A program made the translations under genes and the position numbers. This document shows positions 31,959-43,470 of a stretch of 64,000 nt of DNA, piece after piece; position 1 is the first letter of the stretch; each line of letters starts with the position of its first letter. Location of the stretch: the NCBI GenBank assembly GCA_002102555.1, contig MCFL01000006.1, positions 496,001-560,000 of the forward strand, read 5' to 3'. This DNA is from Catenaria anguillulae PL171 (lineage: Eukaryota; Blastocladiomycota; Blastocladiomycetes; Blastocladiales; Catenariaceae). The notes beneath the pieces are model-generated. The model saw only the letters and a program-made list of their open reading frames with translations. It did not search any database and was not told the origin of the DNA.

Positions 31959-32503
31959 GTTGGTCACGGGTCCGAATGGGACGGCGTCGGAGATGGAGTG
32001 ACGAGTGTGTCTCTTTTTTGTTGCCTTCTTCAGGGTGTTCAGGATTCCCGTATCAGGATGCTTCGTTCATTGGTTGGTGTTTTTTCTTTCGGTCTTGTCT
32101 TTAGTACATATCTGAATCTGTATCTGCATCTGTACTGGTGTGCTGGGTTGTGTGTCAAGTTGCATGTATGCATTGTTTACCAAGGACAAGTGAATGCAGT
32201 GCAGGATTACGCGCTTCGAGATATTTACATATCTCAAAGTGAGACTTCGAGTTTCTCAATTGTCGGAAAAGAGAATGGCGAAATAGGGGAAAACAAACGA
32301 CAAAGGTGCAAAACTGAAAAATACGATTTGAGAGTGAAATGTAGGACTACATAGAAGCGGGTATTGCAGGATGGCGAGTGTCCTCTATGACGAGACGAGA
32401 CACTCACCCTGGCCGACCGACGGGTACGGCCACACAGGATTGATTTCATTCCACATTGGCCAAATGGCTCAGACAGAGATGCCCTCCTGTCTGCAGGCCA
32501 TAC
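31959..32503. other. Intergenic, nothing recognised
   Basis: 545 bp between the convergent ends of SPT2 and the next gene. Only short overlapping ORFs occur. Confidence 0.5.
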
Positions 32504-33127
32504 TCACATTCGCCACACCCGTCTTGACGCCGGCCGATCGTGACTGCTGCTTGCTGCTGCTGCTGCTGTTGGTGACTGCGTTGGCATCCAACGCGCTGCT
32601 CGAAAACCACCCTGCACTTTCCCCGCCAAATACGACGGTGCCGCCACCACATCCACCGTGGTGTATTGCGCTTGATGCACGCTCGGCAGCTCGTCCAGTG
32701 GACGCTGTGGCGGCCGCAAATGATGCAAAATCAAGGCCGCCCGCCGCTGCGCGCTTTCCCTGGCCGGATGCGCCGGCGGAACCACGGGCAGCTTGGACAT
32801 GATGGATGCGATTTCGTATTCAAAGGGGTCGTCGTTGAACATGATCCATGGGTGACGATCGGGGATCGTAGGCGAGGCCCGCCGCGGCGGCGCCGGCAAG
32901 TGTCTTGAGCGGTGGCGGCTCGTGGACGAAGGGTAGTCGTCACATTCGGCAGCGTAGAGGGCTGGGAGGGAAGAGGTCCATGGCGAGGACGGAGGAGGAG
33001 GGAGGGGCGGCATGGTTGAGGTCGGGACTTGCGAGCCGGATCGTATGTATGATAGATTCATGGGCGACTCATGGGCAATAGAGAGGTCGTGTTTGCAGGG
33101 ACTCGTACAGACCAGAGGCGGGGCCAT
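32504..33127 (-). CDS. Short unknown protein, start uncertain
   Basis: An open frame of about 207 codons from an ATG at 33127 (MAPPLVCTSPCKHDLS). Protein-like segments include WIMFNDDPFEYEIASIMSKL and RRAALILHHLRPPQRPLDEL; the end is Ala/Ser-rich. The frame stays open further upstream, but that part looks non-coding. No domain is recognised. It converges on SPT2. Confidence 0.38.
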   Translation of the reverse strand: MAPPLVCTSPCKHDLSIAHESPMNLSYIRSGSQVPTSTMPPLPPPPSSPWTSSLPALYAAECDDYPSSTSRHRSRHLPAPPRRASPTIPDRHPWIMFNDDPFEYEIASIMSKLPVVPPAHPARESAQRRAALILHHLRPPQRPLDELPSVHQAQYTTVDVVAAPSYLAGKVQGGFRAARWMPTQSPTAAAAASSSHDRPASRRVWRM

Positions 33128-33714
33128 CTGGATACTTGAGCCAAGCTGGAAATGCAGCAATTGCAATCCCCGGCCGTGCTGCCACTTGTGCATACATGTG
33201 ATGGCCGATGGCCCCACCCTCGCATTTGCATCAGATCCGTTGGCCGAATACCGTTTCGAATTCAAATCAATCTGTTTCATGGCCAAATATGCCTTCTGAG
33301 TAGTTGTAACACTGACATCACCGGTTGCTTTGTGTGATGTCAGGTCTCGGGTGCGAACACTGGCATCACTTCTCGAATCTCGAGGAAAGAAACAAGTGTG
33401 TATTTGTGTGAACGATTGAGTGAAGGCTAGCATGCGTATAGCGGTTGCGCATGCGCATGTGAAGGCCAGCCAACGTCTTTACGATTGCGTGCGCGAGAGG
33501 TTCAAGGGAAGGTAGAGGTAGAGGCGACGACAATGGCTGAGGGGGAGAATAGAACAGCGATGGGAACGGGTTACGTGGGTTGGTCGGTGTTGAGAAATCG
33601 GAACAAGTTTGGGAAGCAGTGCACAGCACAAGAGGATTAGGTAACACTGACTTGAAAAGACACGACATAGTGGGAAAACAGAGTTGCAGAAGGGTCGCGT
33701 CAACGAAAACCTAT
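33128..33714. other. Intergenic, nothing recognised
   Basis: 587 bp upstream of the short unknown gene and downstream of the NodB-like gene. No supported frame. Confidence 0.45.
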
Positions 33715-35175
33715 CTACAACCAACCGAAAAATGCAAAGGCGAACAAGTACGCCATCCACCACCACTCTCGCTCGCACAGCAACCGATTTGCCTTGGAAG
33801 CCTGGCCACCTGCCGCCCTACCACCTCCCGTCCCATTCCCCTGCAACCGGGGAATCAACATGCCATTCCCCAAACCCTCGTGCCGGCGAATCTGCTTGAG
33901 CGTATTCTCATCCCTCTCCAAGCAATCGTCCAACCTCAAGAACGAGTACCCCCTGGCCCTCGCCAACGCCACAATGTTGCGCAGCACTGGCAAAGTGCTG
34001 TTTTCCGCGTCGTGCGCAACAGCAATGTACCGATTGGACGCAGCCAGCGGGGACAAGCGCTGTTGCCACTTGACAAATAATTGGCGTGGGTCGAGTCCGC
34101 TCACGTCATCCACGTCCAACGAGGAACCGACCGTCAGGTATCCCTGCGACGTGACCCACGACAGTTGTGAGGGAGTGAATTCGCCGTTGGGAAAGCGGAA
34201 ATAGAGCGGCGCGAGACCCTTGCGGGCATTGGTAACTATACGGGCGGTAGCGCTGACTTCGTGATTGACTTGTTCCATGGTCAGCGTTGGAAAGGATTGG
34301 ACCGACCAGGAAGAAAAGCCGATCAAGTGTCTGCGAATCGTGTGTGGAAAGAGGGTGTGAGGTTAATTGTGGTAAAAGGCGGGTGAGGCAATCAGATGTT
34401 TAGTCCTTACCCTTCTGACTCGGCGCGTTGAACAATGGGAATCGTGGCAGGGGTGACGTGTTGGCCAAGGACAAAGAAGGTGGCCTGAATGCCGAGTTCT
34501 CGGAGTACGTCGAGGTATTGGGGAGTCAAGACAGGATCTGGACCTTGCTCAAAGCTGTAGACCAACCCGTCAGCCAATGATTGCACACGCACCTGCATAT
34601 GGACATGGAAGGAATCCAACATACACCAGAGAAATGGCAGAGGAGGCGAGGCACACAGTTACAGGCAAGTTGTGGTAAGTGCGGATTCGAGTCACAAGTG
34701 TAGGCGCAGGCGGTGTCGTTCTCGTTGTTGAAGTAGTCGTAAGCGCAGAAGTCGCTTGCGGGCTTGGTAAAGAGGGCTGCGTAATCGCTGGTAGAGTGCT
34801 TACAAACGTGGATGTCGGTGAAATCAGAGGGCTGGTCCTCGTCTGCCCAGCAGGCGAGGAAGAGAATGGTGGTGTTGCTGCAGTTGGTGATGGCGACGAA
34901 GAATATGTTGACGATGATTGAAACCTGCTTGAGCTCGTGCCGAACCGAGATTCCCGTGATGAATTGCGTGATGGTGTTGAGTGACTCGTTGGCCTAGAGA
35001 CAGATCCACCAGAAGGAGGGATTGTCAATCCACCTTGGCCAACGAAAATAGTCCCGCTCGTCGGAGTTGGCCGGGTGTTGGATGCGCGATCAAATGCAGC
35101 GGTTTGCGCGGCCGACGCGAGAACAAGTGCAAGGACAAAGGTCAAGGCTGACAAGAGTGTGATTGATGAGCGCAT
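33715..35175 (-). CDS. Secreted NodB-fold (chitin/polysaccharide deacetylase-like) protein, catalytic residues altered
   Basis: Exons 35175-34663, 34592-34411 and 34330-33715 (introns 70 and 80 nt) give 436 aa. A signal peptide (LLSALTFVLALVLASAAQ) is followed by a Ser/Thr/Pro-rich mucin-like stalk of about 115 residues and a NodB homology domain: LVYSFEQGPDPVLTPQYLDV, LGIQATFFVLGQHV, IGFSSWSVQSFPTL, YFRFPNGEF and AVAHDAENST align with the family's motifs 1-5. The metal and catalytic Asp pair of motif 1 (TFDDGP in active enzymes) reads SFEQGP, and the motif 2 His residues (H-x3-H) are absent. The end is hydrophobic (WWWMAYLFAFAFFGWL), fitting a GPI or TM anchor. It is probably a cell-surface carbohydrate-binding pseudoenzyme, but that is inferred. 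Confidence 0.8.
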
Positions 35176-36593
35176 GCGGCGTTGGTGTTGGCTTTGGTGT
35201 TGGGAACGTGAATGATCGGAATGATCGAAAGTTGAATAGGTGAGACAGCGTGGCCACGTTGATGCGAGCAAGAAGTTGAGACAGGTAGAATGTCCTATTC
35301 GCTCGTCCAGCTGAAGCTTCAGGTGATTCACTGAGCTGGTATTGATGTCGCCAACTGCATCAGCGTGGAGTAAAGTACGATAACAAGCAGCGATGAAGTG
35401 CACGATCAACGCGCAAGAGCGGCTGTGAGGTGGGCAAGCACAAGTCTCCGTAGTTGCACGAGACACGGTCAGAATAAACCTCCCGTGTATTTGCAGCTGC
35501 GGAAACAGCCTCGTGTCGCTTGGATGCGTCCCGAGTCGAGCTTGATTGAGCGGTACTTGCCAGGAACCGAGCTTGGGGGCGATGAAGTGTCTATCGGGGC
35601 GTGCTATGGCTATGATCATTGCGACATGCATTTACGGGTATTGCTCAGTGTCCAGTGAAGCACATTCCATTTCAATGAAAATGTTATCATACGTTACGAC
35701 GTTCTTGAGGCTGCACGCACCGGCGTTGTTGTTTCTGACCACGACTCAAGATCACAGGCACTGTCACGCTGCAGTTTGAGGCAGAGTTGATTTCAGCGGC
35801 AGACTGGTGCCAATAATGACTTGAGGACACGTGCCGCCGCAAGCAGGCGTCAACCGAGGTGAATCTGTCCTCTGTGTATTAATATCAGCGCGATTCTTGA
35901 GAGGCCACCTATACTTGGTTGATTTGTCACGTCTATGAGACCGATGCCGTCACGGCGGGTCGCACGAGGGCCATCCAAGGTTTGCGTCGTTGCCTACCGT
36001 GGCTAAAGTCGTTACTCACAATCCAACAAGGGTCGTTGGATATTGTTGCTTGGAGTGACTATTGCTTATCATGTCCGAGTGGTGCTTGGTTCGCAGAGCG
36101 AGTGCGATGATTTCATTCATTTGATTCATTTGCTTCGTGCGCCAGCCGAGCGGCCACCACCTCTGCCTGTTCATAAGCATGAAGGATGGCGCTCATAAAT
36201 ACCTATGCCTGCTCCTTGCTCGTTGGTGCTGGATCGCAACGGTCGGTCCCCGCGCTCTGACTAGAAACTGTTCTCACACTTTTGCAGGCAATGGCCTTGA
36301 CGGACGTCCATGCGTGAAGGCGCACGAAGGCTGGTCCGTGGGAAGGGGTTTTTCCAACGCGTCCCTCCGATCCCAAGTGTGGCGCTCACCACTGACTGCC
36401 GGCTGCGTGCTGACTAAATCATCGTACGGTATTGATTTCCATCGACAGTTGAGTTGTATGCAGACGGGTGGTCCGTTGACGTGGCAATGTGAGACATGCT
36501 GCATTCCGCACTGTTCCCCATTGCTAATAACCACCCATCCCCGTCACACTGTTGCTCGTATCATTCACCAATGTACACTGCACACGACCAACA
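35176..36593. other. Intergenic region, nothing recognised
   Basis: 1.4 kb between divergent genes. ORFs of up to 155 codons occur on the plus strand but lack coherent protein character or splice partners. Confidence 0.45.
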
Positions 36594-37667
36594 ATGACAA
36601 TTGAGACCGCCACTCCCGCCGGCGCTCCTGTGCCCCACTCAGATGGCATTACAAGTCCCTCGCGCGTCTGGTACCTGGGCTACGGATCAAATGTGCGACA
36701 TGTCATCCACGCTTCTCGCAACCCATAGCCCGTGTCGTAGCACGCATGGCATGGCTCAACACGCGACTGACGAAACTTTCGAAACACACAGATGAATCCT
36801 GATGTCTTGACCGGCCGCCGCAGAGTGCGCCCAGCGCGAGCGGTTGCCGTCTCAGCACCCGGCTATAAGTTGACGTTCCAATGCCCGGGTCTCAGCTACT
36901 TGGAACCTTGCTTTGCTTCGATTGATGTTCGCTCGCTGCCAGCGGATTCCCACATTCCGATTTTGCACGGAGTTGCTTGCGACATTACTCGGGAAGAGTT
37001 CGAAATGATTCGACAAACAGAGGGGATGGGTGCGTATGCATTTTGACATCTGCTTGCTGGCTGCCGGCTCACCTGCGATTCCCGTGGCAATCTGGCTCGA
37101 TTCGCAGGATATGCGGTTGTTCGGATCAATTGCTTTCCAGTCACGAAACAAGATCAAATTGAGTTTGGTCGTTCCATGACCGCTGTGACGCTCATGCAAG
37201 TTCCTGATGACCGTTTGAATGGACACATCCCGTCCAAGAGATACTGGAATTTGGTGCGCACCTCCCTTTGAAGGATGATCTGTATCATGTCCGTGCATCT
37301 TGTCCTCACCTTGTGTATGTCTGCATCGTGTATGTATATGTAGCTTGTCCAAGGAGCATCTCACCATGGCCTCCCCGAATCGTACCAACTGTGGTTGCAA
37401 TCCATTCCACATTACCAAGTCTCCCATATTGGTCAACACATCGGTCGCGCCATTACCGTATGTCTCTGCGCCCCAATGTTTTTGATTTCTGTGATCATTC
37501 GTGCGACTTGGCGGATTCTCTCGCGCCAAAGTGAGCCACCTCCTGGATTGCACGTCGCATTTCGGACGTACATGCATGGCGTTTGGTTCATGTATGAGCA
37601 CGGCATGCGATTCGTGTTGGGAGATGGTGGAAGTGGCGACTACACGTCTGGGAGAAGACGGCAATAA
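36594..37667 (+). CDS. Gamma-glutamylcyclotransferase-like (GGCT/AIG2 fold) protein with hydrophobic C-terminal segment
   Basis: Exons 36594-36692, 36792-37029, 37108-37253 and 37344-37667 splice in frame to 268 aa. The GGCT fold signatures are clear: VWYLGYGSNMNPDVL (substrate loop YGSN), PGLSYLEPCFASI, HGVACDITREEFEMIRQTEG (acidic residue of the active-site helix), GYAVVRI, and PSKRYWNLLVQGASHHGLP near the end. Family members cleave gamma-glutamyl groups as 5-oxoproline, often in glutathione turnover. After the fold a hydrophobic segment (VCLCAPMFLISVIIRATW) suggests membrane attachment, which the small cytosolic GGCTs lack. Substrate unknown. The codon for the Met of GSNM begins exon 2. 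Confidence 0.8.
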
Positions 37668-40156
37668 AATCAGCTGTCCAGTTCTTCGTGTTTTTTGAGT
37701 AACCAACAAGATGCAGATTTCACCATTATTTTCGCTCTCAATGTATGCCAAGCAAAACCGTTGTTTCATCAATGTGATTTCATGGCCAACACGGATAATG
37801 CCGAGAGGAGATCATGGGGAATGAAGGAATGAATGTCTTGCTTAATAGTCAGGCATTGATAGGAAATAGCGAACACCGACTGTAAAGTTCTGCTATGAAC
37901 ATGACCTCACACCTAAAGTAGGTTTTGGAACCCTCGTCACAGCGTCATGCGATCTATCGACAATTACTTGATTGCATGCACTCACTGCTCGATCACCCCA
38001 TGCAATTTTGTTATACCGGAGTGGTTACGACGCCCTTTGTTCTGCCGCCTGCGCTGCAAACATGGACTCTGGTGGACAGCAGATCGGGGGCTGCAACGTG
38101 TCCTGCGGACATGATCTTCACGATGCACACGAAATTGGATTCATGGTGCAAGGACCCAGATGCAGCTGAACGAGCGACTGAAACCATGCATGATCATGAA
38201 GGAGTTTCCTTTTCTTTTCTTTTCGCTCTCATTTTTTTCTTTTGGCAGTCGACGACCACCTTCAGCGTTTCAAGCGTTGCGCTGCGGACTATCTCCAAGA
38301 GGCGAAAGAGTCCTCCGAGAAAAAAAAAAACCGCCAGCCACACGAGCAGAAATGCTGAAACGATGTTGGCGCAATGTGGCTGTAAAAAGGAGGCAACCCT
38401 TGGTTGGGCTTAAGCTTTGGACGAAGCGGCGATTTGTTTTGGTGCATCATGAGCATGTGGTGACTTTCGCTTTCGGAGAAATTGCAGCTGTTAAATATAT
38501 ATACACCTGACACACGAGTCACCACATTTGTTCGGCCTTGACTCCACCCTCGCCGCCGCTCACTTTGCTTCAGGATCCGCTCCTTGCAGGCCAATCATGA
38601 GCGAGCAACCGTACACACCTGTTGCTGCACAGGGCAAAGATTGGCCAGCGCTTCAGCTCTATTGTTCATTTCTGTTTCCAGAGCATGCGGAATCCTGAGA
38701 TGGCGCCTCACACGCCCACTCCACCGTTCCAGTCCTGGCTCAGCTTTTAGCAAGACCTGAAGCGCCAGGGCACGCTCATTCATGAGCGCCCGTGCTTTTC
38801 TTCCAGTTTTCCCCCAAACCACACGCACCAACCAACACTTTGCCACCGACAGCGTTGAGCCCCCCTGCAGATTTCACGCAGCTGTACGGGCACATGTCCC
38901 CGTCAGCCCTGCTCGCTTCGGAAGTGCGAGAAACTGATGCAAAAGACACTGGATTCCCTTTGCTCGCCCACCTTCCTCCATCCACCCACCCGAACGCAAC
39001 ACTTAAATACCGTTTGTCCGTTTGCCAACCTGCTTGCGGCCCCTTGTTGATTCTCTTCCCATCGACTTGCCACCTGCAATCAGCACCGCACCTATATACC
39101 TCGCTGCAAGCACCTGTTACAGTATTCGCCTTATCCCGATCTACATTGCTCGTCATCCAGTTCTCGGCCACGGTTTGTCCTTGCCGGTAATTGCAACATT
39201 GACGCCCAGAGTATTCTGTATGTTCCCCTCATTTTGCTCTTGTCTCACTCGGTTCTCAGTTGGACTCCACAATCCTGCCCTCTCTCCGGATTCAAAGCGT
39301 TGGAAGAAGCAACGCGCAGCAAGCAGTTTCCCCAGTGTTGCATCGATCAGTTGCCGAAGGTGTGTGTGGCAACTAATGAGAGGTCACCGTGTGTGTGTGT
39401 GGCACTGACTTGGACTTTGCCAGACTGAGCCACTTGACTGGATTCATTTTCCTTCGAGTATTCCCGTCATCTGGACTATTTCGTCGTTTCTCGTTCCTGC
39501 ATCCTTCCCGTACCCTTGTTGAAACCGTGTACCGCAGTGCCACATCCCAATTTCCATCCTGGTTTCGTCTCTCCCTCCACCCGCGCTCAAGTGCGTCACT
39601 CGTGCATGGCCGCCATTCGCCCGTCCTTATTGTCCCATTCAACCTTTGGTGTGTGACGCGGCCCGGGGAGCGAGCTTTCCGCCCCGGGTCAATGGTGTGT
39701 CCCAAGTTTCGCATGCAGCATTCACTCTTTTTGCTCTCCTCTTGTGAAATCCATGCCGGTCCTCCCGCCTTTTATTTTTCCACACCATGATGATCTGATC
39801 CGACGCCCGTTTGCAAAGTCCTTAAGTTGCTTGTTCACGCTCCATGATCCCCGTTTGTTGTTGTTGGAAGATTTTTAGGGTTGGCTGGCCACTTCTCTTT
39901 GGTTTGCTCAACCCCTTGTTCTTTCTTAAATATCCCAATCCTCCCGTCGGCCGTCGACCCCCTGGGCCTGCTCCTTTTCTTTTCCAGCCGGCGCGGGTCC
40001 TATTGTCATCTCACCAACACCCTCATTACTATCATTCCCAATTTACCGACTGTCCCAATCCTTCAGAAATTGGAGCCTATACTCACAATCCCTACACCAT
40101 ACTGTCGCTTGTTTTCTGCCCCCAGTTAGGTTCATATCGCTTTTTGTTATTTGAGC
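37668..40156. other. Long region upstream of the forkhead gene; possible small unresolved gene near 37.9-38.4 kb
   Basis: Between 37925 and 38365 there are protein-like pieces (DPDAAERATETMHDHEG, then after a T-rich tract and cag acceptor DDHLQRFKRCAADYLQEA), but I could not join them into one gene. From 38.6 to 40.15 kb the plus strand is pyrimidine-rich with many short ORFs and no coherent product; it could be a long 5' leader of the forkhead gene. An A11 run lies at about 38321. Confidence 0.35.
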
Positions 40157-42982
40157 ATGGATCATCATTCTCCTTCCCAAAACGTGGTGCCGCCGTCCAT
40201 GATTGCCACCATGACCAGCATCCACTCTGCTCCAACAACGCCGACTGTCCCTTCACACCCACCCACCCCATCGCCCAAGGTCGATCGGCATTTTTCATAC
40301 CCACCAGTCGAGCAGATGCAGCAAGGATCGTTCTACGGTGGGGCTTACCAGACCATGGTGCCAGTTTCGGGATTTGCACCCACCGCCGCCACAACCGCAG
40401 CTGCAGGTTCTGCAGGAAATGGCGACGAGATCAACAAGCCCATCGACGTCGGACCGACCACCAGTCACTTGTACTCGCAGTCCTACCACCAGTATGTGCA
40501 GCCGCAGCCCATGCATCCCGCTGGTCAAGTGCAGCCGTCATTCCCTACCTTGGTGCACGGTTATCAGCCCCTCTACTCGCCGACCAATGTGCGTCACCCT
40601 CTTTCTCCTTGCCTCAACAATCGCAAACCCTTTCGCTTTCAACCCCGCGCCTTCACGCACACTTCGCGTTCTCCCTCTGCCAACTCCAGTCCATCTCGTC
40701 GGGTCGGCGAAATTCCGGTTCTTATTTGGGTTTTTTTTCAATCAACATTTATCAATCGCAAGCGCCCTTGTTTGTGTTCAATGTCTCACTTCTGTCCACC
40801 ACTTTTCGTCATGCGGCGCGCGTCGTGCCGCCTCTGTTTCATCGACATAATCCAATCTGGTCTCGCACATGCCTCCCCAGTTCTATTCCTGAACCCTGAA
40901 TGCGTCCTGCTGATCGTGACCACGGTTAACTGACTGGCATTTCGTTGTTCGGCTTTATCTCTAGTCCCCATGGTGTCGCCCAGCATGGCCAATCCCAACT
41001 TGCCTGCCGGCGTAAATGTCACGGCATCGGAAGCATCGCCCGTCATGATCCGGACGACGTGGTCCCCAGCTCCCATGGCCGCAGCCGCCGGTGGCGGCGG
41101 CCAAGACTCACTTGCTGGCATGCTGGTACCCGCCAAGACCGGATCCGTGCCGACGGTATCCCCAGTCGACACGGACCCTGCCTCCTTGTCGAGTCCCTTC
41201 TTTGTCAATGGTCCCGCAACCGCCCAAATGCACCCGCCGCCTCATCTGCCGCCGTTCAACAATGCCAACAACCAAGCCCTCCCGCCGCTCAACATTGTCA
41301 TGTCCTCCGTATACCAAGGCTCGGACAACTCGTCAGTGCCCACAATGCCTGGTGGCTATGGTGCCATGCCCCCATGGCGCTTATCTCCAATGCCCAGTTC
41401 TCAAATCAGCAAGCATTGCCACAACCCCAGGTACACGCGTCAGCGGAAGCTCCTGCTCCCGCTCCAGTGCATGCATCGGCAGCGGCCCCTGGTACCGCCG
41501 GTTATCGTGTCCGTCTCAAGCCACCCATGCCGTACCCGATGCTGCTTGCCTTGTGCATCTTGGAAGCGCCCAACGCACGATTGACTTTGCGTCAAATCTA
41601 CGAAGCGTTGCGTTCAAAGTATCCAGAGATTTATCGCGAGACGGCAAGACGTTTTTCGTCGTGGGAAAACACTGTTCGGTATGTTTGACAGAGATCGATC
41701 GCCCCTGTACTTCCAGAGGCTGACACCATCATCAACTGCTTTGAAATCACAGGTACAACCTATCGCGCTGTGGCATTTTCGAAAAAATTGCCCGGCGCAA
41801 CGCCGAGGGCAACTCGACGACGAACGGCGTCAATGAGCCATCGTCCAAGGGCTCGTGGTGGACCATCAAGCAGGAATGGCAAGTCAAGATCCAAACACAC
41901 GGCCTCGACGTGCTCAAGGACTCGACAGCCGGCGGCACGAGTCCAAGGAAAAGACCGAGGCCGAGGAAGGTGGTGCCGGGTTGCGCAAGCGAGGCTCAAA
42001 GTCGGCTCGTGCGGCGGCCGTCAGCTCGTCGCCAGAACAAATGGGCGCTGCAGCACTCGCCGAGCCAGCGACAACCACGGAACCGTTGGCGGTTCCAGGC
42101 ATGCTCTCGCCATCCGTGGCCGCACCGTCTATGACCGATTCGTTGGGTTTGCCGGCGCTCAGTCACCCGTTTCCGTGACGAGTGTCGAGCCCGTGAGCGA
42201 TTTCTCGGGCAATGGCAGCCTGTCGCCCGTGATTGTGACTGGATTGGGATCAGGTCGTGGCGGTGCCGCGAACTGGGGTCAAGCGCCCATGTTTGTCCCC
42301 TCGCACCCCGGTGGCACTGAGTCGGTCGTGTCGTCGTCGGCTAGCGTACACCTCCGATTCACTCGCCCGTGCCGTCGCCCCGCGGATTTGCTCCAACCCC
42401 GTTTGGTGGGTACTCGGGTCCCGCGTGCTATATTCCGCAGCAATCGCAGCAGCCCAAACGCATCGCCAATGCCGCCGGCACATTACGTTTCGCCATACGC
42501 GTGCATTGTCTCGCCGACATTTGCCACAAATGGCACTTGTAACAGCAACGGCTCGAGCCCCATTCCGTTTGGGTCACACATGCAGCAACAGCAGCCGCAA
42601 CAGTACCAGTACCAGTACCCACCCGCCACGCGCCCATGGCCTACACGCCGCCCGTGTGCTTGCCCGAGCAAGCCTCCATGCATCCTCGTCAACCAACGCC
42701 AACAGTGCTCAACAATCCCTTCCCGACTGGGCCGCCAGTGTGGAGCTTCTCCACAATACGGGCTCACCCTCGGTTCCAACGATGCAGGCGCGGCATCCGC
42801 CTCCCCCGCAACTTGATCCAATGCCTACCCACCACTACAGCGCACACTCGGCGTATGAGACGCACTGCAGCCAACCGGGCGTGTTGCCCCTGATGGCCGT
42901 GGCGGCCGAAGGATCCAACGGTGGCCAATCGCACATGTCGTCGTCGTTGTCGCCCGCAAAAGGCGAGCAATCGATAGAGTAA
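40157..42982 (+). CDS. Forkhead-domain transcription factor (several apparent frameshifts)
   Basis: The start MDHHSPSQNVVPPSM opens a Pro/Ser/Gln-rich N-terminus (exon 40157-40588), continued from about 40967 (MVSPSMANPNLPAGVN). A forkhead DNA-binding domain lies at about 41509-41873, split by an intron inside the recognition-helix Arg codon (41687-41752): KPPMPYPMLLALCILEAP, RLTLRQIYEALRSKYP, FSSWENTVRYNLSRCGIFEK and KGSWWTIKQEW. The C-terminal part is low-complexity with PPIHSPVPSPRGFAPTPFG and MQQQQPQQYQYQY. The coherent protein changes frame near 41371, 41934, 42155, 42349, 42455, 42634 and 42742, nearly always as if one base were missing. Nuclear regulator; targets unknown. Converges on alpha-COP. 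Confidence 0.82.
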
Positions 42983-43470
42983 TTGCCTTGATACCAACTT
43001 GTTTTGATTTCTTTTTCCTATTTATCTTGGCATGAGTGTTGTGGAGCTTTCTTTGCTCGGGTGGAGTGTTTTGGGTGTGACTCTTCAAAAGTTGATTCTT
43101 TGATGTCGTTTTGGCCCCTCTCGCGTTTGAGCTGTGCCTTCGACTGTCATTCCATTCAAAAAGTTGTTGATTTTCCTGGGTGTGACCGTCTTTGGGTATG
43201 CAAAATCTGCACTAAGAGCCGTCTTGGCACAATAAGTACAAACAAGGTCTCTCGTCCTCCGTCTTATTTATTATTCTCTTCCCAGCCAATCCCAGTGAGT
43301 GATAACATGCTGCCCAAATGTACTGCAGTCCACACAAACGAAAGAAAACGAAACAACAGGAAACATCAGGAAAGAAAATAAGCAAGAACAACAACCACTA
43401 GAGCGAGCGTGAGAAACACAAACGTGACAAAATAAACAAACAGGGGCAACAAGAAGAACCGATCAATGAC

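Noticed and set aside
39844..40899. 351-codon ORF upstream of and across the forkhead start
   Set aside because: No protein-like coherence, and it runs in the wrong frame over the forkhead N-terminus.
41369..42745. Programmed ribosomal frameshifting in the forkhead gene
   Set aside because: Too many steps, no shared slippery heptamer, and similar steps occur in unrelated genes, so missing bases are simpler.
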